From Bacteroidota bacterium (GTDB taxonomy: Bacteria > Bacteroidota > Bacteroidia > Bacteroidales > GCA-2748055), in the NCBI GenBank assembly GCA_024244665.1, contig JAAEOI010000122.1:1-54305 (forward strand): a stretch of DNA of 54,305 bases, in the 5' to 3' direction. Of this stretch, positions 45,930-54,251 are shown piece after piece. Within the stretch, counting starts at the first letter, position 1, and every line of letters begins with the position of its first letter. The notes below the pieces were generated by a model that worked only from the letters and a program-made list of their open reading frames with translations, did no database searches and was not told the origin of the DNA. The translations under genes and the position numbers were made by a program.

Positions 45930-46532
45930 TCAATCCTCCTTCAATTTTAAACAGGGAACCAACTTATAATCATATCCCCACATCATCCCGTGAAGTGGCT
46001 GCACGGTCTCCCTCTCACCGGCCACCTCGTATACCTTTCGCTGCCCAGCACCTGCGATCAGGCGTTTAACCCTCCCGACCCGCTCCGCATAAAGCTTCTC
46101 GTTAATTCCACTCCTGTTTCCCCAGGCAACAACCACATAATCGGCCCCGGCAGTAATATTCCGGATGGCAGCATCATTGGCAGGCCCCACCACCGCCTTC
46201 TCCCCCAGGCTCTCAAACTCACGGTTCACATCGGCCGCATCGCTTGCCCTGAGAGCGAAAATATTCAGGATGGAGAGGTGCTGCACATCCTTAAGGTGGT
46301 GATAAATATATGTTTCCACTTTTCGTATGCTTGTATCGGCGGACTTTGAGTCAGCCGAACTGGGATTCTTCATGATCACCACTGCCCTCTTGCTTCTCCC
46401 GGTATCATACAGGGAGTTGCCATAGCTCATCTCCAGCAGGTACCTGAAGCGCTTGTCCTCGGAAAATTCTGCAGTGATGGAGCTGAGCTCCACCTCCTCG
46501 AAATGGGGTATTTGTCTTCCGATCCGAACCAT
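45930..46532 (-). CDS. DUF1643 domain-containing protein
   Basis: The motifs AVVIMKNPSSADSKSADTSIRKVETY, LNIFALRASDAADVN and YVVVAWGN belong to DUF1643, a family of unknown function with a possible nucleotide- or nucleic-acid-linked role. I chose the ATG at 46532 (200 aa): an exact TATTTTTG promoter element lies just 6 nt upstream, and the longer frame to 46616 would cross it and the start of the divergent DUF302 gene. It is the first gene of the four-gene operon that runs to rlmB. Confidence 0.8.
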   Translation of the reverse strand: MVRIGRQIPHFEEVELSSITAEFSEDKRFRYLLEMSYGNSLYDTGRSKRAVVIMKNPSSADSKSADTSIRKVETYIYHHLKDVQHLSILNIFALRASDAADVNREFESLGEKAVVGPANDAAIRNITAGADYVVVAWGNRSGINEKLYAERVGRVKRLIAGAGQRKVYEVAGERETVQPLHGMMWGYDYKLVPCLKLKED

Positions 46533-46538
46533 CTGGCG

Positions 46539-46546
46539 CAAAAATA
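46539..46546 (-). promoter_or_regulatory. -7 element TATTTTTG directly before the DUF1643 operon
   Basis: Exact TAnnTTTG on the reverse strand, ending 6 nt before the ATG at 46532; use of this element would give an essentially leaderless transcript. Confidence 0.5.
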
Positions 46547-46607
46547 GAACAAATAGGCGAGTGGTTTGTATATTTATCCTATACATTCTCAAATCTGAAA
46601 TAAAATC

Positions 46608-47087
46608 ATGAATCACATGAGCATTGGAATTATTATCGGAATTATTGCCGGGCTCATCCTGGGCTGGCTCAGTACTTTTCTGGCTATGCCCAAACTGATG
46701 TTCAAAGAGTCAGAATCAAGCCTGGGTTTTGAAGACACTGTAAGCAGGATTGAGAAGCAGGTAGCGGAAAAGGGATGGAAGACACCCGCAGTACATGACC
46801 TGCAGGCCACTATGAAGAAGTTCAGTTACGATGTGCAAAGCGTGAAAGTTTTCGAAATCTGTCATCCCGATCACTCCTACAATATCCTCAGGGAGAGTGA
46901 TGAGAGAATTGTTTCGAGCATGATGCCCTGCCGTATCTCAGTTTATGAAAAGCACGATGGATCAGTCTGGATCTCCAGGATGAACTCCGGCGTAGTGGCC
47001 AAACCCATGACAAAGGTAGTCAGGAAGACAATGTCGGCCGCAGCAAAGGATGTGGAGGTAATCATTGCAGAAGTGCTCAGGGATTGA
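46608..47087 (+). CDS. DUF302 domain-containing membrane-anchored protein
   Basis: One N-terminal transmembrane helix (IGIIIGIIAGLILGWLSTFLA) is followed by a DUF302 domain (FEDTVSRIEKQVAEKGWKTPAVHDL, FEICHPDHSYNILRESDERIVSSMMPCRISVYEK). DUF302 proteins are small envelope or cytoplasmic proteins of unknown function, some linked to sulfur or metal metabolism. It has 159 residues. Its stop is immediately followed by a promoter element for rlmD, so the two genes need not share a transcript. It diverges from DUF1643. Confidence 0.85.
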   Translation: MNHMSIGIIIGIIAGLILGWLSTFLAMPKLMFKESESSLGFEDTVSRIEKQVAEKGWKTPAVHDLQATMKKFSYDVQSVKVFEICHPDHSYNILRESDERIVSSMMPCRISVYEKHDGSVWISRMNSGVVAKPMTKVVRKTMSAAAKDVEVIIAEVLRD

Positions 47088-47095
47088 TACTTTTG
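47065..47095 (+). promoter_or_regulatory. Promoter TTG-N20-TACTTTTG of rlmD
   Basis: TTG (47065-47067) and TACTTTTG (47088-47095) are separated by 20 nt, close to the Bacteroidota consensus. The -7 box starts at the base after the DUF302 stop codon. It supports the GTG start of rlmD at 47119. Confidence 0.6.
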
Positions 47096-47118
47096 CACAC
47101 CATAAAAAATTTGATGTC

Positions 47119-48531
47119 GTGGGGAGAAAAAGAAAACCATTACCGCTTTTAGAGAATGTATGCATTGAGGATATCGGTGCCGAAGGCAAATCCCTGGCTC
47201 GCGTCGAGAACATGGTTGTCTTTGTTAAAGAAGCCATCCCCGGGGATGTGACCGACCTCCAGGTATTCAGGAAAAAAGGGCGCTATATGGAGGCAAGGGT
47301 GGTACATTACCACAGCTATTCGGACCAACGCACGGAACCCTTCTGCGAACATTTCGGGGTTTGCGGGGGATGCAAATGGCAGCACCTCCCCTACGACCGT
47401 CAGCTTTTCTATAAGCAACAACAGGTAGAGGATGCCTTCAGGCACATTGCCGGGGTGAAGATTCCTGAGTCAATGCCCATAATCCCCTCCGGCCCCACTA
47501 CCGAATACAGGAACAAGATGGAGTTTACCTTCTCCTGTCACCGCTGGCTGCTGGATCATGAAGCCGCCTCCGACCTCCCCTTTGAGCACACCAATGCGGT
47601 TGGATTGCATGTACCCGGACGGTTCGATAAGGTGGTTGATATTGAAAAATGCCACCTGCAGGGTGATCCTGCCAACCCGGTCAAAAATTTCATGAGGGAG
47701 CTGGCTCTGGAGAAAGGGGTCTCTTTCTATGATCACCGGACCAACGAGGGGCTCATGAGAAACCTGATTATCCGTACCTCCACGCTGGGCGAAGTGATGG
47801 TGATCCTGTCGGTACAGTTCGACGAACCGGTGGTTTACGAGATCCTGGATGAGCTGAAGGACAAGTTCCCCGGGCTGACCAGCCTTATGTACACCATCAA
47901 TCCCAAAAAGAACGAAACCCTTTACGATCAGGACATCCTGGTATGGGCGGGCCGCGACCACATTTTTGAAAAACTGGAGGAACTCACCTTCAAAATCGGC
48001 CCCAAATCCTTCTTTCAGACCAACTCCTTCCAGGCCCTTGAACTCTACCGAAAGACCCGTGAATTTGCAGGCTTAACAGGAAAGGAAACCGTCTATGACC
48101 TATATACTGGAACTGGTACCATTGCCAATTTCATCGCCTCCAATGCCGGGAAAGTGGTGGGGATCGAATCTGTACCTGAGGCCATCGAAGATGCAGAGGT
48201 CAATTCGGAGATCAACAATATCAGCAATACCAGCTTTTTTTCCGGTGATATGAAAGATATCTTCACCGGGAGTTTCATTAAGGAGCAGGGGAAACCTGAT
48301 GTGATTATCACCGATCCGCCCAGGGCCGGTATGCATGCAAAGGTGGTGGAGCAGATCCTGAAGATAGCGCCTGAGCGCATCGTATATGTTTCATGCAACC
48401 CGGCCACGCAGGCAAGGGATGTGGAAATACTGGGCAGCGCCTACCAGGTTACCAGGATTCAGCCGGTGGACATGTTTCCCCATACCCACCACGTAGAGAA
48501 CATCGCACTCCTTGAACGTAAACCCGACTAG
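47119..48531 (+). CDS. rlmD: 23S rRNA (uracil-5-)-methyltransferase RlmD
   Basis: The N-terminal TRAM domain (GRKRKPLPLLENVCIEDIG), a Cys cluster (FCEHFGVCGGCKWQHL) for a 4Fe-4S centre, and the SAM-dependent domain (DLYTGTGTIANFIA; TDPPRAGMH; catalytic Cys in YVSCNPATQARD) identify RlmD/RumA. It should make m5U1939 in 23S rRNA. I chose GTG at 47119 because family members begin close to GRKRK and a promoter lies just upstream; the open frame to a TTG at 47065 would overlap the DUF302 gene. The length is then 470 aa. It is convergent with the AGCS gene. Confidence 0.92.
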   Translation: MGRKRKPLPLLENVCIEDIGAEGKSLARVENMVVFVKEAIPGDVTDLQVFRKKGRYMEARVVHYHSYSDQRTEPFCEHFGVCGGCKWQHLPYDRQLFYKQQQVEDAFRHIAGVKIPESMPIIPSGPTTEYRNKMEFTFSCHRWLLDHEAASDLPFEHTNAVGLHVPGRFDKVVDIEKCHLQGDPANPVKNFMRELALEKGVSFYDHRTNEGLMRNLIIRTSTLGEVMVILSVQFDEPVVYEILDELKDKFPGLTSLMYTINPKKNETLYDQDILVWAGRDHIFEKLEELTFKIGPKSFFQTNSFQALELYRKTREFAGLTGKETVYDLYTGTGTIANFIASNAGKVVGIESVPEAIEDAEVNSEINNISNTSFFSGDMKDIFTGSFIKEQGKPDVIITDPPRAGMHAKVVEQILKIAPERIVYVSCNPATQARDVEILGSAYQVTRIQPVDMFPHTHHVENIALLERKPD

Positions 48532-48550
48532 CGCTTCAATGCAAACCTGC

Positions 48551-50287
48551 CTAGCGCTTCAGCGAAGTCTTCTCCTGTGGCCAGTCCTTTCTGAAATCGA
48601 TCCAGTACTTTCCGATGGTGCCCTTGATATCTTTCCTCAGTACCAGCAATCCGAAAAGGTTCGGAATGGTCATAATTGCAATGGTGATATAGGAGAGGTT
48701 CCAGACGATGGTGGTATCGGTAAATGAGGCCAGGAAGAATCCCACCACATAGATCAGTCTGTAAACAACCACATACTTTGACCCGAACAGGTAGGTTACT
48801 GCCCGTCCCCCATAATAGGACCAGGAGATGGCCGTGGAGAAGGCAAACAACAGGAGGCCTATTGAAACAATATACTGCCCCCAATCACCCATAATGCTTC
48901 GTTTAAATGCCTGAGTGGTCAGCGCCGCACTGTGGATCAGCGATTTTCCTGAGAAATGGACCTCTCCGTCAGTTCCGGCCAACTCGCTAAACCGGACCAC
49001 CCCTTTTTCCACGGGAATATCTCCGGTGTAGGGATGAATTCCCATGGCTACCCGTACATTTTCGGCAAAGGATTCAGCATGAACAATGGTGATACCAGTC
49101 GTTACTATTTCACCTTCATTAACCTGGAGTGTCCCGGTAAAGAGGGCAAGCGTGGTATCGTTGATGAAGGCCCTGCTGAGCAGAACCCTGTCAGCCTCAT
49201 CCGACTCTGAATAGGAGCCTTCGATGATCGAAAGATCCGCCTGCTGGAACCTGTTTTCAATCTTCTCGTTCCAGACCCCCGAGGAGAGCAGGACCAGCCC
49301 TGTGATGGTACAGATCACGATCGTGTCGATAAAAGGTTCCAGGATGGCCACCATCCCCTCCGATACGGGCTCATGTGCCTTGGCAGCGCTGTGTGCAATC
49401 GGCGCTGAACCCTGTCCTGCCTCATTGGAGAAGAGCCCACGGTTCACACCCTTATTGAAAGTGAAGGCAAAACCGGCACCCAGGAAACCGCCCACAGCGG
49501 CACTCCCGGTAAATGCATCGGTGAAGATAGATGCAATGGAGGGCAGGATATTCTGGTAATTGGTGGCAATCACCAGTAAGGCCCCGACCAGATAGATCAA
49601 TGCCATCATAGGAACCAGTGTGGACGTGACTTTTGCAATCCTCTTGATCCCGCCGATAATAACCAGCCCCAGCAACACAGCCAGAATCCCCCCGGTAAGT
49701 GCGTGGTTAATCCCGAAAGAGGTAAACATCGATTCAGAGATGCTGTTGATCTGCGGAAGGCTGCCGGTACCAAACGATGACAGGATAGTGGCAAAGGCAA
49801 AGAAACCACCCAGGATTGCCCCGGTTTTGATGATTTTTCCGGACCGGGTAGTGATGTTCATTCGCTTCTTCATATAGTACATGGGCCCCCCGGAGATCGA
49901 TCCGTCAGCAAGGATGTCCCTGTATTTATGAGAGATGGTAACCTCCACGAACTTGGTACACATACCAAGTACTGCTGTAATCAGCATCCAGAAGAGTGCA
50001 GCCGGTCCGCCCAGGTGGATGGCCAGGGCAACACCTGCAATGTTTCCCGTTCCTACTGTCCCGCTGAGTGCAGTGGTGAGTGCCTGGAAATGGGAGGTGT
50101 CCCCCACATCTCCTGCTTTATCATACTTTCCCTTTACGATCCGGATGGCATGGCCGAAGTAACGGAACTGGGGCAATCCAAGGTAAATGGTAAAAAAAGC
50201 ACCGGTTCCAAGGAGGAAGAAGACAAACCACTGGTGACCACCCAAGTAGCCGTCCAGAAACAGGAGGAGTTCATTGATCTTTTGCAT
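48551..50287 (-). CDS. Sodium:alanine symporter (AGCS family) with a ~100-residue insertion
   Basis: The N-terminal motifs [37 protein letters not shown] and the later [19 protein letters not shown] are typical of AGCS symporters, which import alanine or glycine with Na+ through about 11 helices. Family length is near 460 residues; here 578. The extra segment (about residues 340-455) follows [12 protein letters not shown] and ends before SAALTTQAF, where other members join directly. It looks beta-rich and soluble. An exact TATTTTTG lies 5 nt before the ATG, with GGAGG between. Confidence 0.9.
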   Translation of the reverse strand: MQKINELLLFLDGYLGGHQWFVFFLLGTGAFFTIYLGLPQFRYFGHAIRIVKGKYDKAGDVGDTSHFQALTTALSGTVGTGNIAGVALAIHLGGPAALFWMLITAVLGMCTKFVEVTISHKYRDILADGSISGGPMYYMKKRMNITTRSGKIIKTGAILGGFFAFATILSSFGTGSLPQINSISESMFTSFGINHALTGGILAVLLGLVIIGGIKRIAKVTSTLVPMMALIYLVGALLVIATNYQNILPSIASIFTDAFTGSAAVGGFLGAGFAFTFNKGVNRGLFSNEAGQGSAPIAHSAAKAHEPVSEGMVAILEPFIDTIVICTITGLVLLSSGVWNEKIENRFQQADLSIIEGSYSESDEADRVLLSRAFINDTTLALFTGTLQVNEGEIVTTGITIVHAESFAENVRVAMGIHPYTGDIPVEKGVVRFSELAGTDGEVHFSGKSLIHSAALTTQAFKRSIMGDWGQYIVSIGLLLFAFSTAISWSYYGGRAVTYLFGSKYVVVYRLIYVVGFFLASFTDTTIVWNLSYITIAIMTIPNLFGLLVLRKDIKGTIGKYWIDFRKDWPQEKTSLKR

Positions 50288-50292
50288 ACCTC

Positions 50293-50300
50293 CAAAAATA
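50293..50300 (-). promoter_or_regulatory. -7 element TATTTTTG overlapping the AGCS ribosome-binding site
   Basis: Exact TAnnTTTG on the reverse strand ends 5 nt before the ATG, and the next bases GGAGG form a strong Shine-Dalgarno sequence. Both cannot be used on the same mRNA if transcription starts about 7 nt after the box. Confidence 0.4.
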
Positions 50301-50328
50301 GCAATTATTTATAAAGACGGAATATGGA

Positions 50329-52110
50329 TTAATTCCTCCGTAACAGGGAAAGGATTTTGTTGAGCTGCTCCGTTGAGAACCGCTTGGGAAGGTAAGCATC
50401 GAAACCCTCCCGGAGGAACCTGGCCCGGTCACCTGTCAGTGCATGGGCCGACTGTGCCACTACCTTCACTGAAGAATAACGCTCCTTGATAATCCTCATG
50501 GTCTCGGTTCCGCTGAGAACAGCCATCTGGTCATCCATGAACACCAGGTCGGGCAGGATCTCCTTTTCCATCACCTGAAGTGCTTCATAGCCCGATGAAG
50601 CTTTGATAACCTCATGGCCCATTCTGGAGAGGATCTCATAAAAAAGCTCCAGCGAATCCTGCTCATCATCCACCACCATTATACACATTTTCTTCACCTG
50701 ATCAGCAATAACACCGTCACCCGGAGATGCTTTGATGTCTATGTCGTCAGCCAGACCGGCCCTGAGTGGAAGCTCCACCTGGAACAGTGCACCCTCCCCT
50801 TCCGTCGACTCCACCCATATCCTTCCCCCCATCATATGCACAAGGTTCCTGCAAATGGCCAGGCCCAGTCCCATCCCACCGAACTTCCGGGTATTGGAGC
50901 CGTCAATTTGCCTGAACTGATCGAAGATCAATTCAAAATTCCCGGAAGAGATACCTACCCCGGAATCTTCAACAAACAGGACCACGTGGTTTTTCAATCC
51001 GGATGCTTTGCAGCCAATGTGGACCTTCCCCGACGTGGTAAACTTGATTGCGTTATTCACAAGGTTTTTCATAACCTGGGAGAGGCGGATCACATCGGTC
51101 TCAATCTCACAATCACACTCCACCTCAGGGGCCACCACCTCAACACCCGTTTTATTCAAGTGGCTCAACTCATCCTTTGCATATTGCTTCATCTCACCCA
51201 CCAGCGATGAGAGCTTCTGCCGGCCATAGATCAATTTCAACTGGTTACTCTCAATTTTGGCCAGGTCGACAATATCCGAAATCAGTGCCAACAGCAACTC
51301 GGAGTTGAACACGATTAGTTGAACATATTTTTCGCGGGATGCATCGTCCAGACCGGGTTTCACCAGCAGGTTGGAAAGACCCACAATGGAATTCATGGGG
51401 GTACGGATCTCATGTGACATATTGGCCAGGAAGGCCGATTTCAGCTTATCACTCTCCACGGCTATCACTTTGGCCATCTCGGCTAACTTCACATTCAAAG
51501 CTTCCCTGTGGTCAGGATGTATCATCTCCCTCGACTTCTGATCCAGAAACTCGTTCCTGTCATATCCAAATGTTGGGTGGTATGCCGAATTGATCCGAAT
51601 GATCTCCCTACCATTAGAGAAAAGTCCGATGGGGTCATCAGCCGTGTTAAAAAGAGTATGATACAAGAGCTCGTTTTCTTCCACCCTGGACATCAACTGC
51701 CTGTATTTTCCCGCCATTTCCATGGTAATCCCACCTATCAAAATTCCCTGTCCATTCTCGTCCCGGCTAAGCACAGATCCCCGGTTATAAAACCATTTCC
51801 ACTTGCCCTTCTCGTCCTTTAACCTGAATTCAATTTCATAAAGCTGATCCTCACAATCGATCAGGCGACGCATCCGGTTGAGATCATAAAATTCATCATC
51901 AGGATGTATCCGCTTCCGGACCTGGGGATTTAAAGGATCGAACTCATTCTCGTTATACCCGAGCAGTCGGAGTATTTCGGGACTTAAAGTAAGCCTTTCC
52001 TCACTGTTGTTCCAATACCACCAGTGAAGACCCAGGCGTTCCGAGGCATTGATTAATACCTCTACGGTAGCCATCGGTTCAATCGGTATTTTCAAATTAC
52101 TACTCTTCAT
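50329..52110 (-). CDS. Hybrid PAS sensor histidine kinase with receiver domain
   Basis: The protein has 593 residues and no membrane segment, so it is cytoplasmic. Order: PAS with PAC (about 20-135), second PAS (about 145-210), HisKA with His233 in SHEIRTPMNSI, HATPase_c (NNAIKF, EDSGVGIS, GGMGLGLAI), and a receiver domain (about 475-590) with Asp526 in VFMDDQM, Lys in LPKRF. The usual Pro after QM is Ala here. It should phosphorylate its own receiver. No output regulator is adjacent. It diverges from the DUF2461 gene. Confidence 0.93.
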   Translation of the reverse strand: MKSSNLKIPIEPMATVEVLINASERLGLHWWYWNNSEERLTLSPEILRLLGYNENEFDPLNPQVRKRIHPDDEFYDLNRMRRLIDCEDQLYEIEFRLKDEKGKWKWFYNRGSVLSRDENGQGILIGGITMEMAGKYRQLMSRVEENELLYHTLFNTADDPIGLFSNGREIIRINSAYHPTFGYDRNEFLDQKSREMIHPDHREALNVKLAEMAKVIAVESDKLKSAFLANMSHEIRTPMNSIVGLSNLLVKPGLDDASREKYVQLIVFNSELLLALISDIVDLAKIESNQLKLIYGRQKLSSLVGEMKQYAKDELSHLNKTGVEVVAPEVECDCEIETDVIRLSQVMKNLVNNAIKFTTSGKVHIGCKASGLKNHVVLFVEDSGVGISSGNFELIFDQFRQIDGSNTRKFGGMGLGLAICRNLVHMMGGRIWVESTEGEGALFQVELPLRAGLADDIDIKASPGDGVIADQVKKMCIMVVDDEQDSLELFYEILSRMGHEVIKASSGYEALQVMEKEILPDLVFMDDQMAVLSGTETMRIIKERYSSVKVVAQSAHALTGDRARFLREGFDAYLPKRFSTEQLNKILSLLRRN

Positions 52111-52197
52111 TTTATCTGCAAAAAAATAGTCTGCGTATTAAAAATAGCAATATCTGTTGAACATTATCGCCAGAGATGATGTTTTTAGAGGAAAAAG

Positions 52198-52866
52198 ATG
52201 GACCAAATATTTGCATTTCTTAACGATCTTGCCCGCAACAACACCCGGGAATGGTTTACCGAAAACAAGGGGAGATACCAGGAGTCACTGGAACAGTTCA
52301 GAGAGATGGCCACATCCCTGATTGCCGGAATCAGCAGTTTTGACCCCACCCTGGACGGGATTGATGCTAAGCAGAGTATTTTTCGCATCTACAAAGATGT
52401 CAGGTTTTCAAAAGACAAATCACCCTATAAAACACATTTCGGATGCTGGATGACCAAAGGAGGCCGAAAATCGACCGATGCCGGTTACTATTTTCACCTG
52501 GAACCCGGCAAATCTTTCGCGGCTGCAGGAGTCTGGATGCCCCCGGCAGAGCAGCTGAAACTAATCAGGCAGGAGATCCTGTACAACCCGGAAGCATATT
52601 TCAAGATCATCAACGATCCACTCCTGCAGAAAAAATATGAACGGGACGGAACAGAAGACAAGCTGAAGAGGGGGCCCGCGGGATTCCCCCAGGATTCCCC
52701 CCATATCGATGAGCTTAAATACAAACACCACATTTTTTCCCGCCACTACAAGGACCCGGAACTAAACAACAGCAAGGTATCTTCCCTCCTGGCAGATGAT
52801 TTCCGGGGACTCTACCCGCTGGTAAACTACCTCAACCACGCCATGTCATTTACGGGAAACCATTAA
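52198..52866 (+). CDS. DUF2461 domain-containing protein
   Basis: The 222 residues contain the family signatures FLNDLARNNTREWFTENKGRY, FRIYKDVRFSKDKSPYKTHFG and GYYFHLEPGKSFAAAGVWMP. DUF2461 is widespread (it includes a fungal/bacterial branch) but has no established function; it is predicted cytoplasmic. It stands alone between the hybrid kinase and the thioredoxin pair. Confidence 0.9.
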   Translation: MDQIFAFLNDLARNNTREWFTENKGRYQESLEQFREMATSLIAGISSFDPTLDGIDAKQSIFRIYKDVRFSKDKSPYKTHFGCWMTKGGRKSTDAGYYFHLEPGKSFAAAGVWMPPAEQLKLIRQEILYNPEAYFKIINDPLLQKKYERDGTEDKLKRGPAGFPQDSPHIDELKYKHHIFSRHYKDPELNNSKVSSLLADDFRGLYPLVNYLNHAMSFTGNH

Positions 52867-52942
52867 CACACTTTTTTGAAAATCAGAAATGCACTATATC
52901 AGTTATGTGACAAAAGTTACAGTAGGAGTGTAAGGTCTGCCC

Positions 52943-52950
52943 TATTTTTG
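52943..52950 (+). promoter_or_regulatory. -7 element TATTTTTG of the thioredoxin pair
   Basis: Exact TAnnTTTG, 31 nt before the ATG at 52982; predicted leader about 24 nt. No clear -33 TTG. Confidence 0.55.
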
Positions 52951-52981
52951 CGTCAGAATATAAACCATATAAGATACAATC

Positions 52982-53344
52982 ATGAAACTTGAGCATTTAA
53001 CAAACGAGACGTTTAAAGAGAAGATATTCAACTATGAAGCAAGCAAAGAATGGAAATTCGAGGGTAAGACACCTGCTATCATCGATTTCTATGCCGACTG
53101 GTGCGGACCATGTAAGGTCATTGCCCCCCTTCTCGAAGAACTTAAGGATGAATATGGAGATAAACTGGAGATCTACAAAGTAAACACTGAAGAGCAGAGT
53201 GAACTTTCATCCGTATTCGGGATCCAGAGTATTCCTTCTCTCCTTTTCATCCCCAAAGAGGGACAACCTCAGATGGCAATGGGTGCTCTTCCAAAAGAGA
53301 CTTTCAAGCAGGCCATTTCAGAGGTGCTTAATGTAACCGAATAA
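52982..53344 (+). CDS. Thioredoxin (cytoplasmic)
   Basis: The protein has 120 residues with the active site W-Cys41-G-P-Cys44-K and the cis-Pro segment SIPSLLF. There is no signal peptide, so it reduces disulfides in the cytoplasm. It has an N-terminal extension of ~10 residues compared with E. coli TrxA. The next gene, 12 nt downstream, encodes an envelope paralogue with closely similar sequence around the active site. Confidence 0.93.
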   Translation: MKLEHLTNETFKEKIFNYEASKEWKFEGKTPAIIDFYADWCGPCKVIAPLLEELKDEYGDKLEIYKVNTEEQSELSSVFGIQSIPSLLFIPKEGQPQMAMGALPKETFKQAISEVLNVTE

Positions 53345-53356
53345 AAGAACGGAGAT

Positions 53357-53902
53357 ATGAAAAAACCGATTTTAAGTATAGTAGCTGCTTCAATCCTTCT
53401 CTTTTCCTGCAACAGTGGTTCGGCCACTTCTTTGAATGAGAACGGTGATACTTCCGAAAAAGGCAGTGTACTTGCAGAAGCAACAACTCCGGAAACTACT
53501 TCCGAAGCAGACGGGACTACCGTGAAGCTGACCAAACAGGATTTCCTGGAAAAAGTGATGAATTACGAGAAGAACCAGACCGAGTGGATCTACGAGGGCG
53601 ATAAGCCAGCTCTGATCGATTTCTATGCTGACTGGTGCGGACCCTGCCGTATAGCAGCCCCTGTACTAGAAGAGCTGGCCAAAGAGTACGAAGGAAAGAT
53701 CCACATCTACAAAGTGGACACAGAGAAGGAGAAGGAGCTGGCATCCGTATTCGGCATCCAGAGTATCCCTGCATTCCTTTTTGTCCCTCAAAACGGCAAG
53801 CCCACCATGAGCAACGGAATCGCACAGACTCCGGAACAGACCAAAGAGATGTTCCGCAAGATGATCGACGAAATTCTCCTGGGACAGAAGACAGGCAGTT
53901 AA
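53357..53902 (+). CDS. Thioredoxin-domain lipoprotein (envelope)
   Basis: A lipoprotein signal (LSIVAASILLFSC) is followed by a low-complexity Ser/Thr/Glu linker (about 20-60) and a thioredoxin domain with W-Cys94-G-P-Cys97-R. Segments IDFYADWCGPC and SVFGIQSIP are shared with the preceding thioredoxin, which indicates tandem duplication followed by relocation to the periplasm. It probably maintains disulfide redox state in the envelope, perhaps fed by a membrane electron carrier not seen here. Confidence 0.92.
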   Translation: MKKPILSIVAASILLFSCNSGSATSLNENGDTSEKGSVLAEATTPETTSEADGTTVKLTKQDFLEKVMNYEKNQTEWIYEGDKPALIDFYADWCGPCRIAAPVLEELAKEYEGKIHIYKVDTEKEKELASVFGIQSIPAFLFVPQNGKPTMSNGIAQTPEQTKEMFRKMIDEILLGQKTGS

Positions 53903-54060
53903 GAAGTTGGTTATTTAGGTAGTTGGGTAGTAAAGAAGTTGGGTAGTTGGGTAGTTAAGAAGTTGGGTAGTTGGGTAGTAAAGAAGTTGGGTAGTTGGGT
54001 AGTAAAGAAGTTGGGTAGTTGGGTAGTAAAGAAGTTAGGTAGTTGGGTAGTAAAGAAGTT
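53899..54060. repeat. 24-bp tandem repeat (AAGAAGTTGGGTAGTTGGGTAGTA), about six copies
   Basis: Units of 24 bp, with sub-repeats of GTTGGGTA, start right at the stop codon of the thioredoxin lipoprotein and run to about 54060 with few mismatches. All spacing is contiguous, so this is a tandem repeat, not a CRISPR array. Confidence 0.93.
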
Positions 54061-54080
54061 TAGTGTTTAATGTTTAGAAG

Positions 54081-54113
54081 AGAAGAGCCGGTCGCATTTG
54101 CGCCGGCTCTTCT
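54081..54113 (+). terminator. Rho-independent-type hairpin after the thioredoxin pair
   Basis: AGAAGAGCCGG (54081-54091) pairs perfectly with CCGGCTCTTCT (54103-54113), and an inner CGC-ATTT-GCG extends the stem. It is followed by a short T-rich stretch. Confidence 0.8.
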
Positions 54114-54127
54114 TATTTCATCTCATT

Positions 54128-54251
54128 TCGCACTGAGTACTGAGTACTGTCCACTGAGTACTGTCCACTGAGCACTGAGCACTGAGTATGAGTACTGTCT
54201 CCTGAGTACTGAGTACTGTCTACTGAGTACTGAGTTCTGAGCACTGTCTCC
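54128..54251. repeat. Degenerate tandem array of ACTGAGTACTG / ACTGTCC units
   Basis: About ten units of ACTGAGTACTG, ACTGAGCACTG and ACTGTCCACTG type follow the terminator. This is a simple-sequence array without unique spacers. The remaining bases to 54305 show nothing codable. Confidence 0.9.

Noticed and set aside
50614..51210. 198-codon open frame opposite the hybrid kinase
   Set aside because: Antisense shadow of HATPase and receiver sequence with a His/Pro-rich composition.
53899..54251. Possible CRISPR array
   Set aside because: Repeats are contiguous without unique spacers of constant length, and no cas genes are present.
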